Source: Mariniflexile maritimum
GTDB taxonomy: Bacteria; Bacteroidota; Bacteroidia; Flavobacteriales; Flavobacteriaceae
DNA: 64,000 nt
Reading direction: 5' to 3'
Assembly: GCF_009746565.1 (NCBI RefSeq)
Contig: NZ_WRPN01000002.1
Span: 62,001 to 126,000 of the forward strand
Shown: positions 8,950 to 17,582 of the stretch, piece after piece
Numbering within the stretch: the first letter of the stretch is position 1
Layout of the letters: each line of letters opens with the position of its first letter
Translations under genes and position numbers: made by a program
Notes under the pieces: model-generated
The model's input: the letters and a program-made list of their open reading frames with translations, nothing else
What the model was told of the DNA's origin: nothing
Databases searched by the model: none

Positions 8950-9079
8950 TTGTTGCAAAAAAATACATTATTTATTAAAAAAGTTAATTTAATTAAAGAG
9001 ACTGTTAACAGTATAATTTCTTAGCATAGTAAATGGATTAAAACAGAGGAAATTTGATGAAATTTTAATAGGAATAAAA

Positions 9080-9895
9080 ATGGGTAAGCATAAACTTATG
9101 GATTTTCATCGTTTTTTAGATGAAGCTGGAGACACTACTTTTTATGGTAAAGGAAAGAAAAACAGTATTGGAACAAATGGTGTGTCAAATGTTTTCATTA
9201 TTGGTATGATAAAAATAAAGGATCCATTGGATGAAGTTAGGAATAAAATAAATGCCCTTCAAGAGAAAATTATTAAAGACGAGTTTTATCATGTTCCTAG
9301 TGTGCTAAAAAAAATTAACAATACAGGCTATTATTTACACGCAACCGATGATTTACCTGAAGTAAGAAAAGAAATGTTTGACATAATTAAAACCATTAAT
9401 TGTAGTTTTGAGGCAGTTGTAGGAAGAAAAAGTATTGAGCGTTATGAAACCAAACACAAAGGGAAAGAGGAATATTTTTATGCCGATTTACTATCACATT
9501 TACTTAAAAATAAACTTTCTAAACATAAAAAGTTAGTGCTGCACATTTCAGAAAGAGGGAAAAGTACTAAAAACCATAATCTGGAGTTAGCATTTTTAAA
9601 AGCTAAACAAAGGTTTGCTAATATAAATGGAAACAAAGAAATGAAAACGAATGTGGTTTTTAACGTCAATTATCCTACTAAAGACCCACTATTAAATTTA
9701 GCAGATTATTTCTGTTGGACAATCCAAAGGGTGTTTGAAAAAGGTGAAATCAGGTATTACAATTTTATTAAAGAACAGATAAAATTAGTTATAGACCTTT
9801 ATGATAGTGAAAAGTATGGAAATTGGAAAAACTACTACGACAACAAAAAAAATCCCCTAACTGCTGATAATAAAATAAGCCCACTAAAACACTAA
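9080..9895 (+). CDS. DUF3800 domain protein
   Basis: This 271-residue protein has the DUF3800 hallmark FLDEAGDT near the N-terminus (D14, E15, D18) and the C-terminal block LLNLADYFCWTIQRVFEKGEIRYYNFI. The family is thought to adopt an RNase H-like fold with acidic metal-binding residues and is often found in accessory or defence-related contexts; its function is not established. The gene is visibly more AT-rich than its neighbours and stands alone between truB and an unrelated barrel gene, which suggests acquisition. M7 (9098) is an alternative start. No integrase or other mobile marker adjoins it. Confidence 0.85.
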   Translation: MGKHKLMDFHRFLDEAGDTTFYGKGKKNSIGTNGVSNVFIIGMIKIKDPLDEVRNKINALQEKIIKDEFYHVPSVLKKINNTGYYLHATDDLPEVRKEMFDIIKTINCSFEAVVGRKSIERYETKHKGKEEYFYADLLSHLLKNKLSKHKKLVLHISERGKSTKNHNLELAFLKAKQRFANINGNKEMKTNVVFNVNYPTKDPLLNLADYFCWTIQRVFEKGEIRYYNFIKEQIKLVIDLYDSEKYGNWKNYYDNKKNPLTADNKISPLKH

Positions 9896-10043
9896 TTTTA
9901 AAATTAATTTAAAATAACGACCTGGAGTCGACTTTCGTGTTTTGCAGACTTAGTGCAAATATACGAAAAATTTATCAATTCAAAATGTGGCAGTATATAA
10001 ACTAATGTGATTTTCAGTAATAAACCAAATAAAAACTTTCTAA

Positions 10044-10592
10044 ATGAAGCACATTTTTTTCTTTTTCAGCATTCTTTTTCTAGTATCACTTTATTCGTAT
10101 TCCCAAAAAGAACAAGAAAAAACCCGGGGCCTTTTTTATAAAATATCGTTAGCTTCAACCTTGACCATCAATAAAGAATACACGCTGGACCAAGATGATG
10201 ATACTGGCCCACTAATTAATCCTAGCGCACTGTTTGTAAATAATACCCTTGGCTACCAATTTGACAAGCGTACATCGGTAGGTTTTAATTTTGAATATGA
10301 TTACCATTCACAACAAGGGCTTCATTTTGCACCTGCCTATGCAACTTTGCAGCATAATATGATAGTTGACGACACCAATTTGTTTGCCCGAGCAGGCTAT
10401 GGAACGCTTTTAGGAATGGGAAAATCGTTTGAGAAGGGTACCATGTATAAACTAGGTATTGGCATTCAAGAAATATTTGAAAACAATAATTCACTGTTAT
10501 TTGGTATCGATTTCAGCAGAAAACGTTTTGGCTACAAAACCCTTGAGGGCCTATCGAGCGTTTCCATTTTTCTGGAATTTATGTTTTTTTAA
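10044..10592 (+). CDS. Secreted or outer-membrane beta-barrel-like protein
   Basis: This 182-residue protein has a clear signal peptide (residues 1 to about 20, with FFFFSILFLVSLYSYS). The rest has an alternating strand pattern, for example SVGFNFEYDY, NLFARAGYGTLLGMG and SVSIFLEFMFF, and ends in an aromatic residue as outer-membrane barrels do. The predicted length suits a small 8-strand barrel. No specific family is recognised. It lies 37 bases upstream of a TonB-like gene on the same strand, so the two could be co-transcribed, though nothing ties their functions. Confidence 0.75.
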   Translation: MKHIFFFFSILFLVSLYSYSQKEQEKTRGLFYKISLASTLTINKEYTLDQDDDTGPLINPSALFVNNTLGYQFDKRTSVGFNFEYDYHSQQGLHFAPAYATLQHNMIVDDTNLFARAGYGTLLGMGKSFEKGTMYKLGIGIQEIFENNNSLLFGIDFSRKRFGYKTLEGLSSVSIFLEFMFF

Positions 10593-10629
10593 TCTTTTTA
10601 GCTTATTTTGTCGTATATAACTGTACTTA

Positions 10630-11370
10630 TTGACGTTAAATTTTATTTTGCACTTCACAAACCAACATAAAGCCTTGTTAATCACCTTTTTGATATCTGG
10701 AACGGTGGTGCTTTCCGTTTTTAATCTTAGCATTAAAAATCGTGAAGATGCCATTGCCGAAAGTTATTATGAATTGGAACCCGAAAAGGAACTTACTGAA
10801 GAAGAAGTAAAATTATTGCAAGCCTTGGAAAAAATAAACGCGAGCAAAGCCGAAACCAATAAGGCTTACAATGAAACCGAAAAAAACAACCGGTTTTCTG
10901 AAGCCTATCAAAAAATAGCACCCCCTGAAGACTATGTTCCAAAGGCGAATGAGGAAAATGAGGGTGACGATGAAAGCTCCTCGACCTTTTCGGAAAAAAA
11001 ACCATTGAAACCCGCTATTGATAAAGACGAATTATCGGCCTTTAGTAAGGTAAATGATGTGTTAAAAAAGCAACAAAGTGAAGGCGCGAATACCAAGAGT
11101 ACCGTAAGTTTTTCGTTAGTTGATAGAAAAAAAGTGTTTATTCCAATACCGGTTTACCTTTGCGAGGTAGATGGAAAAGTAGTTATAAATATTACGGTTA
11201 ATGCCAACGGAAACGTAATTGATACTTATGTAAACAACTCATCGACCACCACCAATGATTGTTTAATAGCGCACGCTTTAGAGTATGCCAAAAGTTCGCA
11301 GTTTAGTGCCGATGCAACTAAAAAAACACAATTAGGGTCTATTACCTTCCACTTTATTGGCAAGCACTAG
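10630..11370 (+). CDS. TonB-like protein with N-terminal membrane anchor
   Basis: This 246-residue protein has one transmembrane helix (residues about 14-32), then a long acidic, proline-containing linker rich in E, K and N. A folded C-terminal domain (about 160-246) contains VYLCEVDGKVVINITVNANG and ends GSITFHFIGKH. The layout (anchor, periplasm-spanning linker, small beta-alpha domain) is that of energy transducers of the TonB type, but no ExbB/ExbD genes are nearby. No ATG exists before the anchor, so translation starts at TTG, either at 10630 or at 10648. The last 17 bases overlap the convergent thioredoxin-like gene. Confidence 0.72.
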   Translation: MTLNFILHFTNQHKALLITFLISGTVVLSVFNLSIKNREDAIAESYYELEPEKELTEEEVKLLQALEKINASKAETNKAYNETEKNNRFSEAYQKIAPPEDYVPKANEENEGDDESSSTFSEKKPLKPAIDKDELSAFSKVNDVLKKQQSEGANTKSTVSFSLVDRKKVFIPIPVYLCEVDGKVVINITVNANGNVIDTYVNNSSTTTNDCLIAHALEYAKSSQFSADATKKTQLGSITFHFIGKH

Positions 11371-11971
11371 CTTCATATTCGCAAAGCATTTCGGTAAGGT
11401 TGTCAATTATATTTTGTCCCTTATCATTGTTATACCAATGTTGCAAATCTTCCTTAAATTCGGGCGTTAACGAGCCATACAAGGTTTTGTAGCGGTTCAC
11501 AAATTGGGTGGCTTCACTAGGCCGTGGGCCAAACGTAGCAAGAACTGCCTTTGTTTCGCTTTCTAGCATGATCAATTTGGGCACCGAACGGCTTTCTGAA
11601 GTTAAAAACCTATCCATTAACTCTGGGTTTTCATCGCGAAGCACAATTTTTAAGTCAATCTGGTTGTTTAATTCTGCTATTTTATTCAATACGGGCAAAA
11701 CATGGGCTGCATCGCCACACCAACTTTCAGTAATGACCAACCAAATAACATTTTGGCTAAAACCAATAATTTTTTTTTGCGCTGCCTTTGAAATTTTCAA
11801 GGTTTTGTCCCAACGCTTCATACGTTGGTCGTTCAGTTTCGTGTAATCAGCCAATTCCTGGGTTTTTTCATCGCCCGTGGTGGTGTTCTGTTCAGCCAAT
11901 TGTTTTACCAATTCCCTATATGCTTGGTAAGTCATACTTTTCCCTAAACTATTGGTTATAATAGATTCCAT
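11354..11971 (-). CDS. Thioredoxin-like family protein with a WCGD active-site loop
   Basis: This 205-residue protein has thioredoxin-fold features: VIWLVITESWCGDAAHVLPVL (residues about 75-95), and a cis-proline region RSVPKLIMLE. The redox loop reads WCGDA, with one cysteine where classical thioredoxins have CGPC, as in the thioredoxin_9-like family of Bacteroidota and Firmicutes. There is no signal peptide, so it is cytosolic. A second cysteine near the end (YEASACQ) could form a partner thiol, but this is speculation. It overlaps the convergent TonB-like gene at its 3' end. Confidence 0.82.
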   Translation of the reverse strand: MESIITNSLGKSMTYQAYRELVKQLAEQNTTTGDEKTQELADYTKLNDQRMKRWDKTLKISKAAQKKIIGFSQNVIWLVITESWCGDAAHVLPVLNKIAELNNQIDLKIVLRDENPELMDRFLTSESRSVPKLIMLESETKAVLATFGPRPSEATQFVNRYKTLYGSLTPEFKEDLQHWYNNDKGQNIIDNLTEMLCEYEASACQ

Positions 11972-12071
11972 GATGCTTTTTAAAAAAAATAATATTCAGG
12001 TACAAAATTAACTTCTTAGTGTTTTAATTATGATGATAATTGTCATACTTTTAAATTTGAAAAAATAAGTT

Positions 12072-12638
12072 ATGGATAAAAAACAACGATGCGGTTGGTG
12101 CCAAGGCGATGCTTTGTATGAAGCCTACCACGACCAAGAATGGGGCGTACCCGTTTATAACGATGCTACACTTTTTGAGTTTTTACTCTTGGAAACATTT
12201 CAAGCAGGATTAAGCTGGATTACCATTTTGCGCAAACGCGAAAATTTTAGAGCCGCTTTTGATGAATTTGATTATGTGAAAATTTCTAAATACCAGCAAG
12301 ACACCGTAGAAGCTCTTATGCAAAATGCTGGCATTATACGAAATAAACTAAAAATTAAGGCTGCCGTTACCAACGCCCAATTGTTTATGGACATCCAACA
12401 GGAATTTGGTAGTTTTAGCAACTATATTTGGGCTTTTGTTAGTGGTAAACCTATAAAAAACAGGGTTGAAAATTATAAGCAAGCCCCTGCAAATTCGGCC
12501 ATTAGCGATGCCATAAGCAAAGATTTAAAAAAACGTGGCTTTAAATTTGTTGGCTCCACGGTTATCTATGCGCACATGCAAGCTACGGGAATGGTTAATG
12601 ACCATGAAATAGGGTGTTTTAGGTATCATGAAGTTTGA
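12072..12638 (+). CDS. tag: DNA-3-methyladenine glycosylase I
   Basis: This glycosylase removes 3-methyladenine from alkylated DNA in base-excision repair. The 188-residue protein has the Tag signature from the start: RCGWCQGDALYEAYHDQEWG, then FEFLLLETFQAGLSWITILRKRE with the catalytic-site glutamate, and a C-terminal zinc-site region with MQATGMVNDHEIGCFRY. Length is normal. A TAAATTTG -7-like sequence at 12052-12059 lies 12 bases before the ATG, implying a very short leader. The gene converges on arfB with an 11-base gap. Confidence 0.96.
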   Translation: MDKKQRCGWCQGDALYEAYHDQEWGVPVYNDATLFEFLLLETFQAGLSWITILRKRENFRAAFDEFDYVKISKYQQDTVEALMQNAGIIRNKLKIKAAVTNAQLFMDIQQEFGSFSNYIWAFVSGKPIKNRVENYKQAPANSAISDAISKDLKKRGFKFVGSTVIYAHMQATGMVNDHEIGCFRYHEV

Positions 12639-12649
12639 AAGCAGCACTT

Positions 12650-13060
12650 TTATTCTATATCCGGTTTTTTTCTAGCGGCTTTTTTATCAGATTGGGTGCG
12701 TTTGCTTTTCAGGCGTTTTTTTATAATCGCTCTGGGTATTTTGGTTGGAATACGTTTTTTTGGCACTTTTAGCGCAGTTTCAATAAGCTCGAAAAAACGC
12801 TCGGTTACTAGTTCTTTATTTTTATGCTGACTTCTGCTTTCGTCGCATTGCAAGATTAACACGCCGTCTTTAGTCAATCTGTTTTGAAGTTTGTCCAGAA
12901 GGCGTTCTTTTAATTCCTCATTAAAAACCAGCGTTTCATTTACATTGAAAAGCAGCTCCACTTTCGAGGACACTTTATTAACATGTTGGCCACCAGCCCC
13001 CGAACTTCTAACGGCTTTAAAGGTTAACTCTTGCAATAAGGTTTCTTTATCGAACATCAT
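12650..13060 (-). CDS. arfB: Alternative ribosome-rescue factor ArfB (YaeJ-type peptidyl-tRNA hydrolase)
   Basis: This 136-residue protein carries the GGQ motif (residues 23-25, in SSGAGGQHVNKV) that hydrolyses peptidyl-tRNA on ribosomes. It lacks the codon-recognition domains of RF1 and RF2. The basic C-terminal tail (KKRLKSKRTQSDKKAARKK) is the feature by which ArfB enters the empty mRNA channel of stalled ribosomes. Its ATG overlaps the stop of the DUF4301 gene by one base (TAATG), so it ends a coupled minus-strand run. Confidence 0.95.
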   Translation of the reverse strand: MMFDKETLLQELTFKAVRSSGAGGQHVNKVSSKVELLFNVNETLVFNEELKERLLDKLQNRLTKDGVLILQCDESRSQHKNKELVTERFFELIETALKVPKKRIPTKIPRAIIKKRLKSKRTQSDKKAARKKPDIE

Positions 13061-14598
13061 TATGCTTGGTGTGCTGCTTTTAACAAATCGTTTACCGTTT
13101 TAACGGGGTTGAAGGTTGAAACAGGAATTTCAACAAAAATAGAATTCCAATGCGCCATACTGCCATTCCATAGCCCCGGAAGCTCTAACGCCTTTATTTC
13201 GACACCATTTTGAGATTTTATCGTTATAAAAGCCGCTTTAGGATCTACATATTGCGTTAAATCAAATTTTTCACCCTTATAATTTTTAACGCCACAAACC
13301 AAATCGGTTGGATTAAAATAATGGGCGTTTTTCGCAATAGCGTTTTGTTCTTCATTTTCAAAATCAATTTGGGCAAATTCCACAATTTGAAGCGAACAGT
13401 TTCCGTTGGTATCTTGTACCCAAAATGGCCCGCCACCGGGTTCTCCTTCATTTTTTACCATGCCACAAACGCGAATGGGTCGGTTTAGTTTCGCGTGCAA
13501 ATACCTTCTTTTTTGTTTTATGGTGAAGTTTTCATAGGCATCTTCCAAATTAGCATGCAGCCTGTTGATAACAAATAATGCGATGTTATGGATTTCATCT
13601 TCCAAAATAGCAGCATCATCCAGTCGATGCAAATACTTAAAAGCCTGTGTTTGCAATTTTATGAGTACACCCGCAAGCATTTTTTTGTAATTGCACGCGA
13701 GTTTATTTTGTTCAAACACGACTATATTGTCTATGTTTTTTATGAAAATAATATCGGCGTGGAGCGCATTTAGGTTGTCAATTAATGCACCGTGGCCCGA
13801 TGGACGAAATACCAAAAGGCCATCTTCATCGCGATACAACGCGTTGTTGGATGTTATGGCAATGTTATCGGTTGCTTTATTTTGGCACGAAAAAGACACG
13901 TTGAACGTTGTTTGTGTTGCCTTTTCAAGATACTGTTTAACGCGCTCGTATTCCTGCCTAAAAAGTTCCTTATGCATTTCCGAAACCGTAAAATGTAAGT
14001 GCGCCATGTTGTTGGAGGTGGCGTATAAGGTGGCTTCCATTAAATGTTCCTCAAAAGCGGTCGCCACATGGGTTTTGTATTTATGGAACGGTAGCAGCCC
14101 TTTTGGGTAAAAACCGTAATTCATTTGGTTCGAGCCTAACATGGTTTCTACTAATCCAACCAGTTGTTGGTCTTTGGGCAGCTTGTAGAAATTGGGATTT
14201 GATTGGGCCGTTTTAGTTCTAACGATTTCATAAAAAGGAAATTTTTCCAACCCATTTAAAAATACTGAAAGTTCTGTATTGCTTTCTGAATAGGCTGCGA
14301 TAGGTTTACTGCCATCATAATCATTTAAAAACTGGAACAAAAATTGGAACATTCTTGTAGCGGCGCCCGATGCAGGCACAAACTTAATGATTTTCAGCGT
14401 ATTACGTTCATTATCAAATAACTGCATTAAATCAACTTGCTGTTTTTCATCACATCTTAAAATGCCATTGCCTATGTGGGCCGCTTCAACGAGATGAGAA
14501 TAAACCATACCCGATTGGATGGTTTCAATTTGAGCTTGAACCGTTTTAACCGATACGCCATGAGCTTGTATTTGCTGAATATCTTTTTCAGTAAACAT
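13060..14598 (-). CDS. DUF4301 family protein
   Basis: This 512-residue protein belongs to DUF4301, a Bacteroidota family of unknown function. Recognisable segments are the N-terminal FTEKDIQQIQAHGVSV, the nucleotide-sugar-transferase-like stretch IIKFVPASGAATRMFQ (about 70-85), DGLLVFRPSGHGALIDNLN, and the C-terminal GLWNGSMAHWNSIFVEIP. The VPASGAATRMF loop followed by a late RPSGHGAL block resembles a nucleotidyltransferase fold, an inference that has not been tested here. It overlaps arfB by one base downstream and the NadR-like kinase by one base upstream, indicating translational coupling. Confidence 0.9.
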   Translation of the reverse strand: MFTEKDIQQIQAHGVSVKTVQAQIETIQSGMVYSHLVEAAHIGNGILRCDEKQQVDLMQLFDNERNTLKIIKFVPASGAATRMFQFLFQFLNDYDGSKPIAAYSESNTELSVFLNGLEKFPFYEIVRTKTAQSNPNFYKLPKDQQLVGLVETMLGSNQMNYGFYPKGLLPFHKYKTHVATAFEEHLMEATLYATSNNMAHLHFTVSEMHKELFRQEYERVKQYLEKATQTTFNVSFSCQNKATDNIAITSNNALYRDEDGLLVFRPSGHGALIDNLNALHADIIFIKNIDNIVVFEQNKLACNYKKMLAGVLIKLQTQAFKYLHRLDDAAILEDEIHNIALFVINRLHANLEDAYENFTIKQKRRYLHAKLNRPIRVCGMVKNEGEPGGGPFWVQDTNGNCSLQIVEFAQIDFENEEQNAIAKNAHYFNPTDLVCGVKNYKGEKFDLTQYVDPKAAFITIKSQNGVEIKALELPGLWNGSMAHWNSIFVEIPVSTFNPVKTVNDLLKAAHQA

Positions 14599-15167
14599 TA
14601 CTTTGGGGTTTTTAATAAATTATCAATATGCTTTACCGCTGTTTGCAAACGCTCCTTTATATTGCCTTTTAGCAACACATACGGCCGATTATTGACGATG
14701 AGCGCTTGTTCAAAAGCATTAAACATGGCTTCTCGTTCCTCTGGCTTATCGCGCAAATCATCAGCTTCCCAGGGGGTGTCAATATATGTTAAAAAATACA
14801 GATCGTAGGTGTTTTCAAGTGCATATTTTTCAAGAATGGGGTCGCAAGTGCCCAAATAGTATGCTTCAGAATACACTTTGGTTTCCAATAAATCGGTATC
14901 GCATATCAAAACCGTATCGGTTTTTTGCGCCAGTTTATTTTCAAGCTTCATTTGCCCTTTTGCTATGGGCAATAAATCGTGCGGTTCGCAGGTTTTGCGT
15001 TCGTTGTTCCATTTATTTTGAAGATATTCCCGTGCATATTCGGGCACCCAAACCGAACTGTAATAACGCGCCAATTGCTTGGAAAGGGTTGTTTTTCCTG
15101 TTGATTCCGGACCGAACAATACTACTTTTATGCAGTTTGCCGGTTGTTGTTTAAACTTTTCTTCCAT
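14598..15167 (-). CDS. NadR-like P-loop kinase (nicotinamide riboside kinase candidate)
   Basis: This 189-residue P-loop protein has a Walker A motif GPESTGKTT at residues 19-27 and family segments VPEYAREYLQ and VLICDTDLLETKVYSEAYYG-like (true sequence ends YYLG). This is the AAA_28/NadR C-terminal kinase type, which phosphorylates nicotinamide riboside. Its 5' end overlaps pnuC by 40 bases, a classic pairing of transporter and trapping kinase for NAD salvage. The neighbouring thiamine-binding-fold protein leaves vitamin B1 as an alternative substrate. No adenylyltransferase domain is present. Confidence 0.88.
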   Translation of the reverse strand: MEEKFKQQPANCIKVVLFGPESTGKTTLSKQLARYYSSVWVPEYAREYLQNKWNNERKTCEPHDLLPIAKGQMKLENKLAQKTDTVLICDTDLLETKVYSEAYYLGTCDPILEKYALENTYDLYFLTYIDTPWEADDLRDKPEEREAMFNAFEQALIVNNRPYVLLKGNIKERLQTAVKHIDNLLKTPK

Positions 15168-15760
15168 GACCTGTATCCTTGAATGGCTAATATAGTAAAG
15201 ATTACATACTGGAGCGACAAAATACCCAAGCCCCGGTAAGCATACAAAGGAATGGTGATGAGGTCGCCAATGATCCAGAGCGTCCAGTTTTCCAGCTTTT
15301 TAGTTGCCATGTACCACATAGCGGTAAAGAATATCCCGGAGGTTACCACATCAATATAATTGGGTATTTCCATGGCGTAACCAAAGCCTTTATACACCAA
15401 ATAGGTAATTATTAGGGTTACTATGAACAAAAAAACACCTATTTGTTTTTCCTTTAAGGTGGTTCTAGTAATGGGCACAACGGGTTTGTTTTCTTTTTTC
15501 CGCGACCAGTTCCACCAACCATACACACTCATAATGGAATAGTACAAATTCATCATCATATCGCCAAAATACTGATTGACATACAGCAAATAAACCGTTA
15601 TTACCGTACAGATAATACCTGTGGGATACACTAAAATATCCTCCTTTTTGGCATACCAAACACTTAAAATACCAAACACAAACGCGATGGCCTCCAAAAC
15701 AATTTGAGAGGTGGGCGCGTTGTGGTAAGCTTTTAAAAAGAACTCAAAAATGGGGTTCAT
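15128..15760 (-). CDS. pnuC: PnuC-family nicotinamide riboside (or thiamine) transporter
   Basis: This 210-residue membrane protein has about seven helices and the PnuC signatures VFGILSVWYAKKEDILVYP, YYSIMSVYGWWNWSRKKE and YRGLGILSLQYVIFTILAI. PnuC transporters move a vitamin precursor by facilitated diffusion and rely on a cytosolic kinase to trap it. It overlaps the kinase gene by 40 bases and the thiamine-binding-like gene by 17 bases. The family includes PnuC (nicotinamide riboside) and PnuT (thiamine), which sequence inspection alone does not separate. Confidence 0.93.
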   Translation of the reverse strand: MNPIFEFFLKAYHNAPTSQIVLEAIAFVFGILSVWYAKKEDILVYPTGIICTVITVYLLYVNQYFGDMMMNLYYSIMSVYGWWNWSRKKENKPVVPITRTTLKEKQIGVFLFIVTLIITYLVYKGFGYAMEIPNYIDVVTSGIFFTAMWYMATKKLENWTLWIIGDLITIPLYAYRGLGILSLQYVIFTILAIQGYRSWKKSLNNNRQTA

Positions 15761-16004
15761 AGCTGCTTCTGTCGGTTTTAACGAGTTTCATGGTTAACAC
15801 ACAAATTTCCTGATTTTCAAACGATGTTTTTATTTGTTTGGTTAAAAATGGCATTAAAGCATCATAATCGCCAAAAATTTGGGTGCTTAACGGGTTTTCC
15901 AAAACGGTAAATTCCGAGTTTCGTAATGCCTTAATAAAATCGATAACGTGTTTTTCGTAATCGTTTTGCAATGGCGATAATGTGAGGTCTATGGATACTT
16001 TCAT
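15744..16004 (-). CDS. Thiamine-binding (MTH1187/YkoF-type) fold protein
   Basis: This 86-residue protein matches the small ferredoxin-like family that includes YkoF and MTH1187. It shows an N-terminal strand MKVSIDLTLSPL, a helix (YEKHVIDFIKALRN), and the family stretch LSTQIFGDYDALMPFLTKQI, which aligns with the usual 'GT-x-EG-x-x-D' region. Such proteins bind thiamine or its pyrimidine moiety in some organisms. It is translationally coupled to the PnuC-like transporter, hinting that the transporter may handle thiamine. The evidence is pattern matching by eye. Confidence 0.75.
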   Translation of the reverse strand: MKVSIDLTLSPLQNDYEKHVIDFIKALRNSEFTVLENPLSTQIFGDYDALMPFLTKQIKTSFENQEICVLTMKLVKTDRSSYEPHF

Positions 16005-16018
16005 TTTTACTTTATAAA

Positions 16019-16771
16019 TTATTCGTGTACTCGTGGCAATTTTCTTAATTCTTCAAAAAAAGCTTCATCTTTTTCAAAAGCAGTGCCTATAACAACCAAA
16101 TCTGCGCCCGCCTTGTAAGCATCCTCCAACTGTTTTATGTTTTTAATGCCACCACCCACTATTAACGGAATTTGAAGCACTTGCTTTACCGACGAAATAA
16201 TAGCGCTTGAAACAGCTTCCTTTGCACCGCTTCCCGCTTCCAAATACATGAGTTTCATCCCTAATAATTCGCCTGCTTTTGCAGTATCCACAATTTTTTG
16301 AATGTTTGTTCTGCACATTGGCTGTGTTTTCGTTACTCTTTCTACCGAGGTTTCTGTGCCATTTTCAATTAAAATATAACCTGTTGAAATGACCTCTAAA
16401 CGGGTGTTGTTTATTTTTGAAACCGCTTTTACGTGCTTGCTAATTAAATAATCTGGGTTTCTTCCTGAAATTAAACTCAAAAACAGCATGCCATCGGCTT
16501 CGTTAGTGATTTGGGTAACATCGCCCGGGAACAAAATGATAGGGAGTTTGGTATGTTTCTTTATTTCTGAAACCAAATAACCCGTTACATTGGCTTCAAC
16601 AGTACTACCGCCTACAAAAATATGGGTTGCAATGGAGGTTTCTACTTTTGCAATAAAATCGGTTACCTTTTCAATGGAAAATTTATCGGGGTCTATTAAA
16701 ATAGCCAACATTTTTTCTTTCGCAGAAATGGATTTTAATAGTGCTTGGTATATAAATTTATTTTCTGTCAC
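16019..16771 (-). CDS. Geranylgeranylglyceryl / heptaprenylglyceryl phosphate synthase (PcrB/GGGPS family)
   Basis: This 250-residue TIM-barrel prenyltransferase joins a polyprenyl diphosphate to sn-glycerol-1-phosphate, the first step of archaeal-type ether lipids. Family motifs are present: MLAILIDPDKF (residues about 20-30), FVGGSTV, LPIILFPGDVTQI, LMYLEAGSGA and PLIVGGGIKN with glycine-rich phosphate binding. Bacterial members occur in Bacilli (PcrB) and widely in Bacteroidota; the product chain length cannot be read here. No sn-glycerol-1-phosphate dehydrogenase is in the window. It lies between the vitamin transport genes and an Sfp-type transferase on the same strand. Confidence 0.95.
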   Translation of the reverse strand: MTENKFIYQALLKSISAKEKMLAILIDPDKFSIEKVTDFIAKVETSIATHIFVGGSTVEANVTGYLVSEIKKHTKLPIILFPGDVTQITNEADGMLFLSLISGRNPDYLISKHVKAVSKINNTRLEVISTGYILIENGTETSVERVTKTQPMCRTNIQKIVDTAKAGELLGMKLMYLEAGSGAKEAVSSAIISSVKQVLQIPLIVGGGIKNIKQLEDAYKAGADLVVIGTAFEKDEAFFEELRKLPRVHE

Positions 16772-16822
16772 GTTTTTATTTTAAAATTCAATATCCCGAA
16801 AAAACCGTCCTCCGTCTTAGGT

Positions 16823-17449
16823 TTAATTTATTACATACGCACAGGTAAACCCTTCAAACTCTAAAAAATGGGCCCGATAGCGGTACTTTTTGGTTTCGTA
16901 ATCTATCCAAGCTATGGTTTCATGGGTATTATCAGACATGGGTATTACCAAACAATGCTGCTTAAAGCTTAACCCCGGTGTTGCAAAAAGCTTATATAAC
17001 GATTCTTTTACGCACCAAACAATGGTTAGTTTTTTAATAAAATCTGGGGCATTTTCATTTAAGTAATGGTACTCATAATCGATGAATTTATGAGCGATAA
17101 CGCTAATTTTAGCGCGTTGCTTCTCAATATCGATGCCCACTATTAAATCGCTTATTATCACCGCTGAAAAACCAAAGGAATGGGTAATTGAAATCTGCTT
17201 GCCGTCGCTTAAATGGGGCTTGCCGTTTGCGTCATAAAACAAATCGGCATCTTCATATCCAAATGACTCCAATAAGCAGCGTACACTTAAAAAACCGCGT
17301 TGGTGCTGTTCGCTTTTCATGTTTAAAACACGTTCCAAACAGGCTGTTTTTAGCTTTACCATGGCAAATAACTCATCAAAAGACTCTGTAATCTTCCAGA
17401 TTTTAACAGTAGTTTGTGAATTGGGAATAATGGTTTTATAAAGAGGCAT
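16823..17449 (-). CDS. 4'-phosphopantetheinyl transferase superfamily protein (Sfp type)
   Basis: This 208-residue protein should transfer 4'-phosphopantetheine from CoA to carrier proteins. The three Sfp-type motifs are visible: KPHLSDGKQISITHS, VGIDIEKQRAK (Mg-binding D and E), and VWCVKESLYKLFATPG (W-x-x-KE-x-x-x-K). No separate AcpS is visible in this window. It is divergent from ahcY, separated by about 130 bp, and is followed by the GGGPS gene on the same strand after 51 bases. Confidence 0.93.
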   Translation of the reverse strand: MPLYKTIIPNSQTTVKIWKITESFDELFAMVKLKTACLERVLNMKSEQHQRGFLSVRCLLESFGYEDADLFYDANGKPHLSDGKQISITHSFGFSAVIISDLIVGIDIEKQRAKISVIAHKFIDYEYHYLNENAPDFIKKLTIVWCVKESLYKLFATPGLSFKQHCLVIPMSDNTHETIAWIDYETKKYRYRAHFLEFEGFTCAYVIN

Positions 17450-17472
17450 TTAATATTCTAAAAGTTATTAGT

Positions 17473-17480
17473 TATCTTTG
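17473..17480 (+). promoter_or_regulatory. Candidate -7 element for ahcY
   Basis: TATCTTTG matches TAnnTTTG and lies 102 bases before the ahcY ATG. No TTG sits at the -33 distance. The implied leader of about 95 bases has one weak hairpin (TTATC...GATAA) around 17497-17515. I do not recognise a known S-adenosylhomocysteine riboswitch in it. Confidence 0.4.
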
Positions 17481-17582
17481 CGCAGCCTAAACTGATTATC
17501 GTTTTTTTTGATAAGCGAATTTAACTATTTAAGTTCTAATCACAAGGGTATATGATTTTAAAAACCTAAAAATAAAATTGAT

